In this document: piece by piece, positions 41,540 to 50,600 of the stretch
How the letters are laid out: each line of letters opens with the position of its first letter
Numbering within the stretch: position 1 is the stretch's first letter
DNA from: Kingella oralis
GTDB lineage: Bacteria > Pseudomonadota > Gammaproteobacteria > Burkholderiales > Neisseriaceae
Length of the DNA: 64,000 nt
Assembly: GCF_014054985.1 (NCBI RefSeq)
Contig: NZ_CP059569.1
Location: 992,001 to 1,056,000 of the forward strand
Reading direction: 5' to 3'
Position numbers and translations under genes: made by a program
The notes under the pieces: generated by a model
What the model saw: the letters and a program-made list of their open reading frames with translations, nothing else
Database searches by the model: none
Told to the model about the DNA's origin: nothing

Positions 41540-42550
41540 ATGGCAATTTTGAAATTTGGCAAAACCATTTGTATCACGTCATTATTGAGCTTGGGCTTGA
41601 TGAGTAATGCTTATGCGGTTGATGATGAGGATGTTTTGGGGCAATTTTTGGAACAAAAATTCGCAACGCAACAAGTTCAAAATAATGTTCCTCTGCAAAC
41701 GGCGGAATATGATCCGCTGGCGGCTTATATGCAGCCTTCTGTCAATTTTAATGCTGCGCCTGTTAATGCTGTTCACACCAACACGATTCAATATCAGGCG
41801 GCACAGGCTGGTCCTATGCTTAAAGCGCAATCTGCGTTGATTATGAATGCGAAAACTGGGCAAGTTTTGTATCAGAAAAATATGAGCAGCGTGCGTTCGA
41901 TTGCTTCCATTTCTAAATTGATGTCGGCAATGGTGTTGCTGGATGCGCATTTGGATATGAATGAGCAAATTACGATTACCGAAGCGGAAATTGACCGTTT
42001 GAAGGGCACCGGCAGCCGTTTATCGGTGGGTACGACGCTAACGCGCGCGCAACTGTTGCACTTGGGGTTGATGAGCAGTGAAAACCGTGCGATTCATGCA
42101 CTGGCGCGGACTTACCCCGGCGGCATGTCGGCGTTTGTGGCGGCGATGAACGCCAAGGCACGCAGTTTGGGAATGGCGAACAGTCGTTTTTATGAGCCGA
42201 CCGGTTTAGACCCACGCAATGTTTCCACTGCGCTGGAACTGGGCAAAATGGTGCAAGCGGCAAGCCATTATGCGAAGATTCGCGAATTGACGACTTCCAA
42301 TTATGGTCAGGCTTATACCAGCAATGGTAAGTTGCAGCAGTATAAAAACACGAATGTTTTGGTGCGCGAGGGTTTGATGAATATCACGCTGCAAAAAACG
42401 GGCTACATCCGCGAGGCGGGGCGTTCCATGGTGCTGCAAGCGAAAATGGGGCAAACGCCTGTTGTGATTGTGGTGCTAGGGTCGGCAACTTCCGCCAGCC
42501 GCGCCAGCGATGCGCGTTCTTTGGGCAACATCGCGCAGATGACGTTGTAA
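41540..42550 (+). CDS. pbpG: D-alanyl-D-alanine endopeptidase (PBP7/8)
   Basis: 336 residues with a signal peptide (MAILKFGKTICITSLLSLGLMSNAYA). About 70 residues of Gln/Asn-rich linker precede the S11 peptidase domain. Catalytic motifs are all present: SxxK as SISK (~residue 125), SxN as SSEN (~177) and KTG in LQKTGY (~285). GQVLYQKNMSSVRSIASISKLM is typical of PbpG. It cleaves D-Ala-meso-DAP cross-links in periplasmic peptidoglycan. No C-terminal membrane anchor or PBP5-like domain is seen, in agreement with PBP7. The linker is AT-rich relative to neighbours. A clear terminator follows. Confidence 0.93.
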   Translation: MAILKFGKTICITSLLSLGLMSNAYAVDDEDVLGQFLEQKFATQQVQNNVPLQTAEYDPLAAYMQPSVNFNAAPVNAVHTNTIQYQAAQAGPMLKAQSALIMNAKTGQVLYQKNMSSVRSIASISKLMSAMVLLDAHLDMNEQITITEAEIDRLKGTGSRLSVGTTLTRAQLLHLGLMSSENRAIHALARTYPGGMSAFVAAMNAKARSLGMANSRFYEPTGLDPRNVSTALELGKMVQAASHYAKIRELTTSNYGQAYTSNGKLQQYKNTNVLVREGLMNITLQKTGYIREAGRSMVLQAKMGQTPVVIVVLGSATSASRASDARSLGNIAQMTL

Positions 42551-42566
42551 TGCTGTGAACAAGATA

Positions 42567-42596
42567 AAACGCATCCTGTTGATGGGATGCGTTTTT
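42567..42596 (+). terminator. Intrinsic terminator after pbpG
   Basis: aaacgcatcc and ggatgcgttt form a 10-bp stem, ending in TTTTT. This is a conventional, DUS-free terminator; a DUS pair follows at once (42599-42639). Confidence 0.8.
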
Positions 42597-42598
42597 GC

Positions 42599-42639
42599 TT
42601 TTCAGGCTGCCTTTGGTGTGCGATGAGGCAGCCTGAAAA
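42599..42639. repeat. Inverted DUS pair after the pbpG terminator
   Basis: ttttcaggctgcct and aggcagcctgaaaa lie around a 14-base loop. Redundant with the hairpin just upstream, so here it is more likely present for DNA uptake than for termination. Confidence 0.55.
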
Positions 42640-42740
42640 CACGTTGGCATGATTGTTTTAAGTTGTTTGGTTGTAATAGTTCGGTTGCAACCGCCCTGCT
42701 CTGCCCTAATGATTCATTTCGCTAAAACGTGCTTTACTCG

Positions 42741-42778
42741 TTTTCAGGCTGCCTTATCTGGTTGAGGCAGCCTGAAAT
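42741..42778. terminator. Inverted DUS pair after the exported Sel1 gene
   Basis: ttttcaggctgcct and aggcagcctgaaa lie around a 10-base loop, directly beyond the minus-strand stop. Confidence 0.6.
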
Positions 42779-43438
42779 TTATTTTTTGTTCGGCAATGTT
42801 TTTTGCGCTTCGTTGAGCATTTGGGTTTTCAGGCTGCCGTTGTTTTTCTCCAATGCTTCAAGCTGTTGGAGCGTGTAGGCGGCTTGTTTGTTGCCTTGCG
42901 CGGCGGCTTTGCCATACCAATATTTGGCTTTTGCCATGTCTCGGGTTACGCCTGTGCCTGTGGCGTAGCGCGCGGCGAGGTTGTTTTGCGCTTCGGCGTG
43001 TCCTTTTTGGGCGGCTTTTTCGTACCATTGGGCGGCTTTTTTGTAGTCTTGCGCGGTGCCGATGCCGTCGCTGTACATCAGGCCCGCCATAAATTGGGCT
43101 TCGGGTTCGCCTTGCGCGGCGGCTTTTTCATACCAATGCAGGGCTTGTTTGGCGTCGGCTGTGGTGCCCAAGCCGTCTTGATACAGCACGGCTAGGTTGT
43201 GCTGCGCGGTGGCGTCGCCTTTTTTGGCGAGCGGTTCTAGGATTTTGAACGCGGTGGCATAGTCGCCTTTTTGCACGGCGGCGATGGCTTGGTTGTAGAC
43301 GGCTTGGTTGGTGGCGCTTTTGCGGGCGTTGGCTTTTTTGCTGTGCTGGGCGGGGGCTTGGGCGAGCGCGGCTTGGGGGGCGAATGCGAATGCGGCCAGG
43401 CTGGCGGTGAGCAGGCAGGTTTTCCATGTTTTTTTCAT
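42779..43438 (-). CDS. Exported Sel1-repeat protein
   Basis: 219 residues. Signal peptide MKKTWKTCLLTASLAAFAFAPQAALA. A short Ala/Lys linker leads to Sel1-like repeats: YATAFKILEPLAKKGDATAQHNLAVLYQDGLGTTADAKQALHWYEKAA, AQFMAGLMYSDGIGTAQDYKKAAQWYEKAA and AQNNLAARYATGTGVTRDMAKAKYWYGKAA. Periplasmic by inference. Such proteins are common in Neisseriaceae, often as scaffolds or redox-stress factors, but no partner is evident. ybaK lies upstream on the same strand with a 10-base gap, so the two are probably co-transcribed. The C-terminal NGSLKTQM is encoded by a DUS. Confidence 0.88.
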   Translation of the reverse strand: MKKTWKTCLLTASLAAFAFAPQAALAQAPAQHSKKANARKSATNQAVYNQAIAAVQKGDYATAFKILEPLAKKGDATAQHNLAVLYQDGLGTTADAKQALHWYEKAAAQGEPEAQFMAGLMYSDGIGTAQDYKKAAQWYEKAAQKGHAEAQNNLAARYATGTGVTRDMAKAKYWYGKAAAQGNKQAAYTLQQLEALEKNNGSLKTQMLNEAQKTLPNKK

Positions 43439-43448
43439 TGTGTTTTCC

Positions 43449-43931
43449 TTATTCGGTGGCGACGTGCACGCTGGTGGGGTTGAGAGGGGCGAGGTCTTGC
43501 GGGGAAATGGCGACGAGAAAGCCGCGTTTGCCGCCGTTGATGTAGATGGTGGGCAGCGCGTAGATGCTTTCTTCGACGAACACGGGCAGCGGGGTTTTGG
43601 TGCCGAACGGGCTGGTGCCGCCGACCAGATAGCCTGTCCATTTGCTGGCTTGGTTGGGCTGGGCGGGTTCTATGTGTTTCATGCCCAGCTCGCGGGCGAG
43701 GTTGCGCGTGGAGATGTGTTTGTCGCCGTGCATAATGCAGATTAAGCCTTGTTTTTTATCGTTTTCCAGCACGATGGTTTTGACGACGGCGTGTTCATCC
43801 ACGCCAAAATGTTGCGCGGGAACGGCCGTGCCGCCGTGTTCTACATAGGGATAGAGTTTGGGCTCAAAGGCGATGTTGTGCTCACGCAGAAAGCGGATAG
43901 CGGGGGTGATGGGGTAGTCGGGTTTTGCCAT
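43449..43931 (-). CDS. ybaK: Cys-tRNA(Pro) deacylase YbaK/EbsC
   Basis: 160 residues (E. coli YbaK 159). TPAIRFLREHNIAFEPKLYPYVEH opens the fold. The conserved VVKTIVLENDKK carries the essential Lys, and SKWTGYLVGGTSPFGTKTPLPVFVEES carries the GxxSPFG-type motif. YbaK removes Cys wrongly loaded on tRNA-Pro. proS is encoded in this same window at 57500-59203 but not adjacent. The ATG lies after TCCAACATC with only a weak Shine-Dalgarno. The exported Sel1 gene follows after 10 bases. Confidence 0.93.
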   Translation of the reverse strand: MAKPDYPITPAIRFLREHNIAFEPKLYPYVEHGGTAVPAQHFGVDEHAVVKTIVLENDKKQGLICIMHGDKHISTRNLARELGMKHIEPAQPNQASKWTGYLVGGTSPFGTKTPLPVFVEESIYALPTIYINGGKRGFLVAISPQDLAPLNPTSVHVATE

Positions 43932-44079
43932 GATGTTGGAGGGATGGGTTGCAAAAAGGCGATTTTAGCAGTTTTCAGGCTGCCTTTCGCGCTTTGCTGG
44001 CTGGCGCTGGCTGGGGGATGCGCATGGGCAGCCTGAAACGCGGTAAAATGGTGTTTTTAAACCATGAAAGGAGTGCAAC

Positions 44080-44511
44080 ATGGCAGCGCAATCTTGGCTT
44101 TATTGGGCGTTGGCTTCGGCGATTTTTGCGGCGATGACGGCGATTTTTGCCAAACTGGGTTTGCAGGGCGTGGATTCGGATTTTGCGACGTTTATCCGCA
44201 CGCTGGTGATTATTGCGGCGTTGAGCGCGTTTTTGACTTATGCGAAAAAATGGCAGCCGCTGGGCAGTTTGTCGGCGAAAAATTGGCTGTTTTTGATTTT
44301 GTCGGGCTTGGCAACGGGGGCTTCTTGGCTGGCGTATTTTAAGGCGTTGCAGATGGGGGATGCCTCGCAAGTGGCGCCGATTGATAAGTTGAGCGTGGTG
44401 TTGGTGGCGGTGTTTGCGGTGGTGTTTTTGGGGGAGCGGCCCAACGGGCAGACTTGGCTGGGGATTGCGCTGGTGGCGGCGGGGGTGTTGGTGTTGGCGG
44501 TTAAGCGGTGA
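44080..44511 (+). CDS. Single-domain EamA (DMT-family) transporter
   Basis: 143 residues with four to five hydrophobic helices and one EamA unit: WLYWALASAIFAAMTAIFAKLGLQGVDSDFATFIRT, LFLILSGLATGASWLAYFKALQMGDASQVAPIDKLSVVLVAVFAVVFLGE and WLGIALVAAGVLVLAVK. Full-length DMT exporters have two such units, so this one would have to dimerise, as small multidrug resistance proteins do. Substrate unknown. GAAAGGAGTGCAAC upstream is a strong ribosome site and sets the start. A strong DUS-based terminator follows. Confidence 0.87.
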   Translation: MAAQSWLYWALASAIFAAMTAIFAKLGLQGVDSDFATFIRTLVIIAALSAFLTYAKKWQPLGSLSAKNWLFLILSGLATGASWLAYFKALQMGDASQVAPIDKLSVVLVAVFAVVFLGERPNGQTWLGIALVAAGVLVLAVKR

Positions 44512-44555
44512 GGGGCGTTTCGTTTAATACGGGGATGATGTGATGCAGCGTATAG

Positions 44556-44598
44556 AGGCAGCCTGAAAAGCTAAATTTGGCTTTTCAGGCTGCTTTTT
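44556..44598 (+). terminator. DUS-based terminator after EamA gene
   Basis: gcagcctgaaaagc and gcttttcaggctgc form a 14-bp stem with an 8-base loop, followed by TTTTTAT. Confidence 0.75.
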
Positions 44599-44948
44599 AT
44601 GGTGGGCAAGTATTGGGCGGTAGCTAATCGGCAATAGGGTATCGGATGGACGATAGGCAGCCTGAAAACGGGTGTGGGTTTATTACGGCGAAATTATCGT
44701 GGGATAAGGTTTGCTAAACGGTGCGTGGCAAAGCCACACGCCCTACTTTTTGAGTGGCTATAAAACGGCATTTAAAACGTTTTCAGGCTGCCTTTTCGCT
44801 TTCAATCTATCGTTTCTGCAATTAAGCCGTTTCATGGCGTTGCGCCGCCATACCCACGCTAGGTGCGCTGTATTTTTACCCAGTGCGCATTGTGGCAACG
44901 CCCTACTCTGCACGAATAAGGCAGCCTGAAATTGGGGTTCGCGCTTTC

Positions 44949-44980
44949 TACGGCTTGCAAGCAAGCCGTGCGCTGGCAAA
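44949..44980 (+). repeat. Short palindromic repeat family, copy 2
   Basis: TACGGCTTGCAAGCAAGCCG followed by TGCGCTGGCAAA. It matches the copy at 16639-16679 except in the hairpin loop. Confidence 0.65.
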
Positions 44981-44999
44981 TGTTTCAGGCTGCTTTTGA

Positions 45000-45509
45000 T
45001 TATTGCTGCGCGTTCACATAGCGCATCACGTCCACCATCACTTCATCGGGCGCGCCTGCGCTGGTAATCACTACGCCTTGCTCGTCGGCGGCGAGCGGCT
45101 GCAAGGTGTCTAGCTGGGATTGAATCATGCCTGCTTTCATATAATGCCCTTGCCGCGATTCCATGCGGGCGCGGTTGGCGGCGATGGGGGGCGACAGATG
45201 CACAAAATGCACTTCACCTTGCGCCTGCCGCAAAATATCGCGGTAGCTGTGTTTGAGCGCGGAGCAGGTAACGATGGTGTGGCTTGCGCCGTGTTGCGCT
45301 TGCTCGCTCATCCAGTCGCGCAGCCGTTCTAGCCACGGGCGGCGGTCGTCGTCGTTGAGCGGGATGCCTGCGCCCATTTTGTCGCGGTTGGCTTGGGTGT
45401 GAAAATCGTCGCCTTCGGCAAAGGGGCAATGCAAATGCTGTTGCAGGGCTTCGGCAACGGTGGTTTTACCACAGCCGCAGATGCCCATGATGATGTAGTG
45501 GTGGGTCAT
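45000..45509 (-). CDS. gntK: Gluconokinase
   Basis: 169 residues (E. coli GntK 175). The P-loop is IIMGICGCGKTTVAEAL (residues ~6-22); the family usually has GVSGSGKST, so the Cys residues are unusual. CPFAEGDDFHTQANRDKMGAGIPLNDDDRRPWLERL and VTCSALKHSYRDILR are diagnostic, with FVHLSPP as substrate lid. It phosphorylates D-gluconate to 6-phosphogluconate. The GntP-type permease lies ~200 bases upstream on the same strand, so they form a gluconate-use module. No gntR regulator is adjacent. Confidence 0.95.
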   Translation of the reverse strand: MTHHYIIMGICGCGKTTVAEALQQHLHCPFAEGDDFHTQANRDKMGAGIPLNDDDRRPWLERLRDWMSEQAQHGASHTIVTCSALKHSYRDILRQAQGEVHFVHLSPPIAANRARMESRQGHYMKAGMIQSQLDTLQPLAADEQGVVITSAGAPDEVMVDVMRYVNAQQ

Positions 45510-45629
45510 AAATGGCGTTCCTTTCTAATTGGGGCAATGGGCATGGCAGCCTGAAAACTGCCCCGATAAAATGTGAAGCTACTTTTGCGGATGGGAGCGG
45601 CTGTTTGTTGAACCTGCCGCCCCCATCCT

Positions 45630-45662
45630 AACCTTTCTCCGCCAGCGGGAGAAGGAGCGGCT
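45630..45662. repeat. Inverted repeat between GntP gene and gntK
   Basis: CCTTTCTCC and GGGAGAAGG face each other across GCCAGC (about 45637-45660). A DUS occurs ~90 bases away. It may be a partial copy of a dispersed intergenic repeat, or attenuate gntK transcription. Confidence 0.4.
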
Positions 45663-45713
45663 TGCTGTCAATAATCATCAAGCCTGCATACTTTTTGGAA
45701 CAGCATCATAAAA

Positions 45714-47102
45714 TCACCCCAATAGCGCAACTGCGCCCGCCGATAGCGCAAAGCCAATCAGCGCGATGAGGGTTTGATTGACTGTCCACGTTTTCAGCGT
45801 GGTGGCGACGTCTAAATTGAGCAAACGCCCCACCAGCCAGAAGCCCGAATCGTTCACATGGCTGGCGGCCACCGAGCCTGCGGCGGTAGCCAGCACCACG
45901 CCTGCCAGTTGCCAATCGTTATAGCCAGCGGCGGCAACGGCGTTTGCCATCAAGCCAGCGGCGGTGGTTAGGGCAACGGTTGCCGAGCCTTGCGCGATGC
46001 GCAGTGCCAACGCCACCAAAAAGCAGCCGAGTAACACGGGCACGCCCAAATGCGCCATGCTGTCTTTGAGCGCGTCGCCAATGCCCGATGCGCGCAACAC
46101 GCCGCCAAACATGCCGCCCGCGCCTGTAATCAGGATAACGGAGCAAACGGGTCCGAGCGTGCCGTCCAGCGTTTTTTCCAACGCGCTGCCGTTCATGCCG
46201 CGTTTGGTGCCGAGAAAATACATCGCCGCCAACACCGAAATCAGCAGCGCAACGGGCGTGCTGCCCACCATGCGCAAAAATTGCACGGCGGGCGATTTGC
46301 CGTCCACCCAGCCCGATGCGCTTGCCATGTGCAAGCCTGTGTTGAGGAAAATCAACAGCATGGGAATCATCATCAGCGACACCACCAAGCCTGCGCCGGC
46401 GGGCTGCTTGGGCTGGTCGTCGTCTTGTTTGCCGCCTGCGATTAAATCGGGCACGTTGATGGGGAACATTTTGTCGGCCGCCAAGCCCCATGCGTAGCCG
46501 CTCACCAACCAAGTGAGCACGGCGATGGGGATGCCCAAAATCAACACATAGCCCAAATTGGCGCCGTATAACTCGGCGGCGGTAATCGGGCCGGGGTGCG
46601 GCGGCAGGAAAACGTGCATCACGGAAAACGCGCCGATGGAGGGCAAGGCATACGCCAACACGGTGGCTTTCATGCGCCGCGCCACGGCGAACACGATGGG
46701 CAGCATCACCACCAAGCCCGCGTCAAAAAAGATGGGAAAGCCAAACAACAGTGATGCCACGCCCAACGCAAACGGGGCGCGCTTTTCGCCAAAGGTGCGA
46801 ATCATGGCATCAGCAAGCGATTGCGCGCCGCCCGATGTTTCCACCAGCCGCCCGAGCATCGCACCCAAACTCACCAAAATCGCCACGCCGCCGAGCGTGC
46901 CGCCAAAATTTTTCAACAACACATCGTTCACAATGGCTTGCGCGGGAATGCCTGTTGCCAGCGCGGTGAGCAGGCTCACCACGGTGAGCGTGAGCAGCGC
47001 GTGAACGCGCCAGCGCATAATCATCAATAAAATTAAGGCGATGGCTGCGGCGGCAATCAGCAGCAGCGTGCCTGAGCTTAGGGTTTGATGCCAATCGTTC
47101 AT
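45714..47102 (-). CDS. gntP: GntP-family gluconate:H+ symporter
   Basis: 462 residues with 12 or more hydrophobic segments. FGGTLGGVAILVSLGAMLGRLVETSGGAQSLADAMI, FGFPIFFDAGLVVMLPIVFAVAR and HVFLPPHPGPITAAELYGANLG are GntP-family hallmarks. The C-terminal SVAASHVNDSGFWLVGRLLNLD is also characteristic. It imports D-gluconate; related members take other sugar acids, but the neighbouring gntK supports gluconate. The start MNDWHQ is chosen over an in-frame ATG seven codons earlier because AGGAGAATCCC sits just upstream of it. The symbol is the family name; the exact E. coli orthologue (GntT/GntU/GntP) is not resolved. Confidence 0.92.
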   Translation of the reverse strand: MNDWHQTLSSGTLLLIAAAAIALILLMIMRWRVHALLTLTVVSLLTALATGIPAQAIVNDVLLKNFGGTLGGVAILVSLGAMLGRLVETSGGAQSLADAMIRTFGEKRAPFALGVASLLFGFPIFFDAGLVVMLPIVFAVARRMKATVLAYALPSIGAFSVMHVFLPPHPGPITAAELYGANLGYVLILGIPIAVLTWLVSGYAWGLAADKMFPINVPDLIAGGKQDDDQPKQPAGAGLVVSLMMIPMLLIFLNTGLHMASASGWVDGKSPAVQFLRMVGSTPVALLISVLAAMYFLGTKRGMNGSALEKTLDGTLGPVCSVILITGAGGMFGGVLRASGIGDALKDSMAHLGVPVLLGCFLVALALRIAQGSATVALTTAAGLMANAVAAAGYNDWQLAGVVLATAAGSVAASHVNDSGFWLVGRLLNLDVATTLKTWTVNQTLIALIGFALSAGAVALLG

Positions 47103-47403
47103 GGGATTCTCCTGTTGTAGCAAGGGATGGTGGGAAATAATTGTTAGAAATCAGAACCGGATGAACCGTTACGGGGGTGGTGTTGCGCCCTGCCCCTGCG
47201 GCGTGGAGGCAACGAAGCAAACGGCGCAGCGGGCGCGAACTGCCGCGCGGATGGTTCAACTGTGTTGGCGGTATTATGGCACCGGTGTAAAGATTTGTTT
47301 AGAATTTTTTGTTATGGTTAAGCGGGAGATGATTGTTAGGGTGGCGTGAGGTGTTGCGGATGTGGCTTAATTAAGCGGGTAGAGGCAGCCTGAAAACGGG
47401 AAA

Positions 47404-47452
47404 TGGCGCGTTGGCGGCTCGCCGGCAAATTCGTTTGCCATCGTTTAATCAC
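47404..47452 (+). repeat. GC-rich double-hairpin repeat, copy 3 (partial)
   Basis: cgttggcggctcgccggcaa corresponds to the first hairpin of the family, followed by AAATTCGTTTGCCATCGTTT, which is shared with the copy near 56470-56510. Confidence 0.55.
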
Positions 47453-47485
47453 CGTTTAAACGGCAAATGCAACGATTGCCTACTC

Positions 47486-47531
47486 ATTTTTCAGGCTGCC
47501 TCATCGTGCAAACAAAAGGCAGCCTGAAAAA
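47486..47531. terminator. Inverted DUS pair near the purL end
   Basis: tttttcaggctgcct and aggcagcctgaaaaa lie around a 16-base loop. Possible terminator for purL (minus strand), although ~100 bases beyond its stop. Confidence 0.5.
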
Positions 47532-47534
47532 TAA

Positions 47535-47598
47535 TCCAATGGCGCATGGGCGGCTTGCCGACATTTTGGCGACGAGCCGTTGCCGCTCCATTTTTCGT
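47535..47598 (+). repeat. GC-rich double-hairpin repeat, copy 4
   Basis: Contains GGGCGGCTTGCCGACATTTT and then GGCGACGAGCCGTTGCC, the second family hairpin with one change. Flanked by DUS words on both sides. Confidence 0.65.
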
Positions 47599-47627
47599 TT
47601 TTCAGGCTGCCTTGAACGATAACCGCC

Positions 47628-50600
47628 CTAGCCCAACGCCTTACGCGCTCCTGCAAACAAGCGATACCAGCCTGCCAGCTCATGCTGTTTCCAGCTTTCG
47701 GGCAGCCAGCTCATTTGCGCGGTGCGGAAGGTGCGCTCGGGGTGCGGCATCATAATGGTAACGCGCCCATCGCGGGTGGTGATGCCTGCGATGCCGTTGG
47801 GCGAGCCGTTGGGGTTGAGCGGATAGGCTTGGGTAACTTCGCCCAAGCCGTCGATGTATTGCAGGGCAACGGCCAAATCTTGCGGCACACCGCCGCCCGC
47901 GCCAAAGTGGGCAAAATCGGCGCGCCCTTCGCCGTGGCTCACCACCACGGGCAACGCGCTGCCCGCCATCTCCGCCAAAATCAGCGAGGGCGATTTGGGC
48001 ACGCGCACCATGCCGAACCGCGCTTCAAACTGCTCCGATTCGTTGCGCTTGAATTTCGCCCAATGGTTCGCATGTGGGATGATTTCGGCAAGGTTGCTCA
48101 TCATCTGGCAGCCGTTGCACACGCCCAGGCTCAATGTGTCGGGGCGGGCGAAAAAGGCGGCGAACATATCGCGCAGCTTGGCGTTGAACAAAATGGTTTT
48201 TGCCCAGCCCTCGCCCGCGCCCAGCACATCACCGTAGCTGAACCCGCCGCACGCCGCCAGCATTTGAAAATCGGCAAGGTCGGTACGCCCGCTTAGCAGG
48301 TCGGACATATGCACGTCATACGCCTCAAAGCCTGCGCGGTGGAACGCTGCCGCCATTTCCACTTGCCCGTTTACGCCTTGTTCGCGCAATACGGCGATTT
48401 TGGGTTTCAGGCTGCCTGAAATAAATGGCGCGGCGATGTCTTCGCGCAGGTCAAACGTTAAATCAGCGAACAATTTGCTGCGGGCATTGTCTTTAAGCAA
48501 GGCAAATTCACTGTCGGCGCAGGCGGGGTTGTCGCGCAGGCGTTGGATTTGGTGGCTGGCTTCCTGCCACGCAGCCTGCAAATCGGCCAATGCAAACACG
48601 GTTTCGCCGATTTTGAGGTCGCCGCTGCCGATTTCAGGCTGCCCGATTTGGTACAGAAGTTCGGGGAACTCGCGCTGCTCGAACAAGGCCTGCACATAAT
48701 GCAAATCTTCATGGCGGATTTGGATGACCGCACCCAGTTCTTCATTGAACAGGATGTCTTGATCGCAGCGGTTTTCCACCAGCCGTTCCATGGCGAAATC
48801 TTCTTCCAAATCAATGTTCAGCCCCGTGCGGCCGGCAAACGCCATTTCTGCCAGCGTGGCAAACAGGCCGCCGTCCGAACGATCGTGATAGGCCAACAGT
48901 TTGTCTTCGGCCACCAGCTGCTGCATGATTTCGTAGAACACTTTCAGTGTGTCCGCGTCGATGTCTGGGCTTTCGCCGCCCAAGTCGTTCCACACCTGGC
49001 TCAATGCAGAGCCGCCCATGCGCGCCTTGCCGAAGCCTAAATCCACCAGCAGCAGCACGCTGTCCGCCACGGGTTTGATGTCGGGCGTAACGGTTTTGCG
49101 CACGTCCTGCACGGGGGCGAAGGCGGAAATAATCAAGGAGAGCGGCGACACGACGGATTTCTGCGCGCCGTTTTCCTGCCACACGGTTTTCATCGACAGG
49201 CTGTCTTTGCCCACGGGGATGCTCACGCCGAGCGATTGGCACAGTTGCGAAACGGCATCCACGGTGCGGTAGAGTTTTTCGTCTTCGCCCTTCACACCGC
49301 AGGCTGCCATCCAGTTGGCGGACAATTTGATGTTGCCCAATGCGCCGATATGGGTTGCCGCGATGTTGGTCAATGCTTCGCCCACGCACATTCTGCCCGA
49401 TGCGGGCGCGTCAAACAGGGCGAGCGCGGGTTTTTCGCCCATGCTCATGGCTTCGCCGCGATGCGTGTTGAAGCCCATCAGCGTAACGGCGCAGTCGGCC
49501 ACGGGAGTCTGCCACGCGCCCACCATTTGGTCGCGGTGCGTCATGCCGCCCACGCTGCGGTCGCCAATGGTAATCAGGAAGTTTTTCGCGGCCACGGCAG
49601 GCAGGCGCAATACGCGATACGCGCTTTCTTGCAAATCGTATTGGGATGCGTCAAATGCCGTTTCAGGCTGCCTTACGGTGTTATCCGTGCGCGTGGTTTT
49701 GGGCGGTTTGCCGAGCAACACATTGAGCGGCAAATCAACAGGGCTGTTGTCAAACACATCATCGCGCACGCGCAAATGTCCATCATCGGTAGCCGTGCCA
49801 ACCACGGCAAACGGGCAACGTTCTCGTTCGCAAATGGCGCGGAATGTATCCAAATCTTCGGGCAAAATTGCCAGCACATAACGCTCTTGCGATTCGTTGC
49901 ACCAAATTTGCAAGGGCGACAAGCCGTGTTCTTCCAGCGGCACATCACGCAGCCTGAAAACCGCGCCGCGCCCTGCATCGTTTACCAATTCGGGAAAGGC
50001 GTTGGACAAGCCGCCCGCGCCTACGTCGTGAATGGAAATAATCGGATTGGCATCGCCCAGCTGCCAGCAGCGGTCTATCACTTCTTGCGCACGGCGTTCC
50101 ATTTCGGGGTTGCCGCGTTGCACCGAGTCAAAATCCAAATCCGCGCTGTTGCTGCCCGTTGCCATAGAAGAAGCCGCGCCGCCGCCCAAGCCAATCAGCA
50201 TCCCCGCGCCGCCCAGTTGCACCAGCAATGCGCCCTCGGGGATTTCGTTTTTGTGCGACTGCGCCGCTTGGATGTTGCCCAAGCCGCCCGCAATCATAAT
50301 CGGCTTGTGGTAGCCATACACTTGCTGGTTAAAGGTTTGCTCAAAGGTGCGGAAATAGCCCAGCAAGTTGGGACGACCAAATTCGTTGTTAAACGCTGCG
50401 CCGCCGATGGGGGCTTCAAGCATAATGTCCAGCGCGGATGAAATGCGGTTGGGCTTGCCGTAATCGCGCTCCCAAGGCAGCCTGAAATCGGGAATTTGCA
50501 AATTGGAAACAGTGAAGCCTGTTAGCCCTGCTTTGGGGCGTGCGCCGCGCCCTGTTGCGCCTTCATCGCGGATTTCGCCGCCTGCGCCTGTTGCCGCGCC

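Larger units (their letters stand above)
44512..44999. other. Intergenic gap with DUS words and a palindromic repeat
   Basis: 488 bases without a gene, between the ends of the EamA gene and minus-strand gntK. It contains the terminator at 44556-44598, several single DUS words (44656, 44781, 44920, 44982), the short segment gtggcaaagccacacgccctac, and one copy of the short palindromic repeat (44949-44980). Confidence 0.7.
47103..47627. other. Gap between purL end and the GntP gene, repeat-rich
   Basis: 525 bases, no convincing gene. The GntP side (47103-47350) should carry its promoter; ACCGGTG near 47279 is a weak resemblance to a GntR operator and cannot be supported further. The purL side holds a DUS (47382), an inverted DUS pair (47486-47531) and two copies of the GC-rich repeat (near 47404 and 47535). 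Confidence 0.55.

Noticed and set aside
47270..47292. GntR operator upstream of the GntP gene
   Set aside because: ACCGGTG resembles only the core of the operator; flanking bases do not match and no gntR gene is near.
47101..47349. 82-codon frame opposite the GntP leader
   Set aside because: Cys/Arg-rich with no homology, and it overlaps the likely GntP promoter; nothing supports translation.
49236..50441. A 401-codon open frame opposite purL
   Set aside because: Shadow of the purL reading frame with no domain features.
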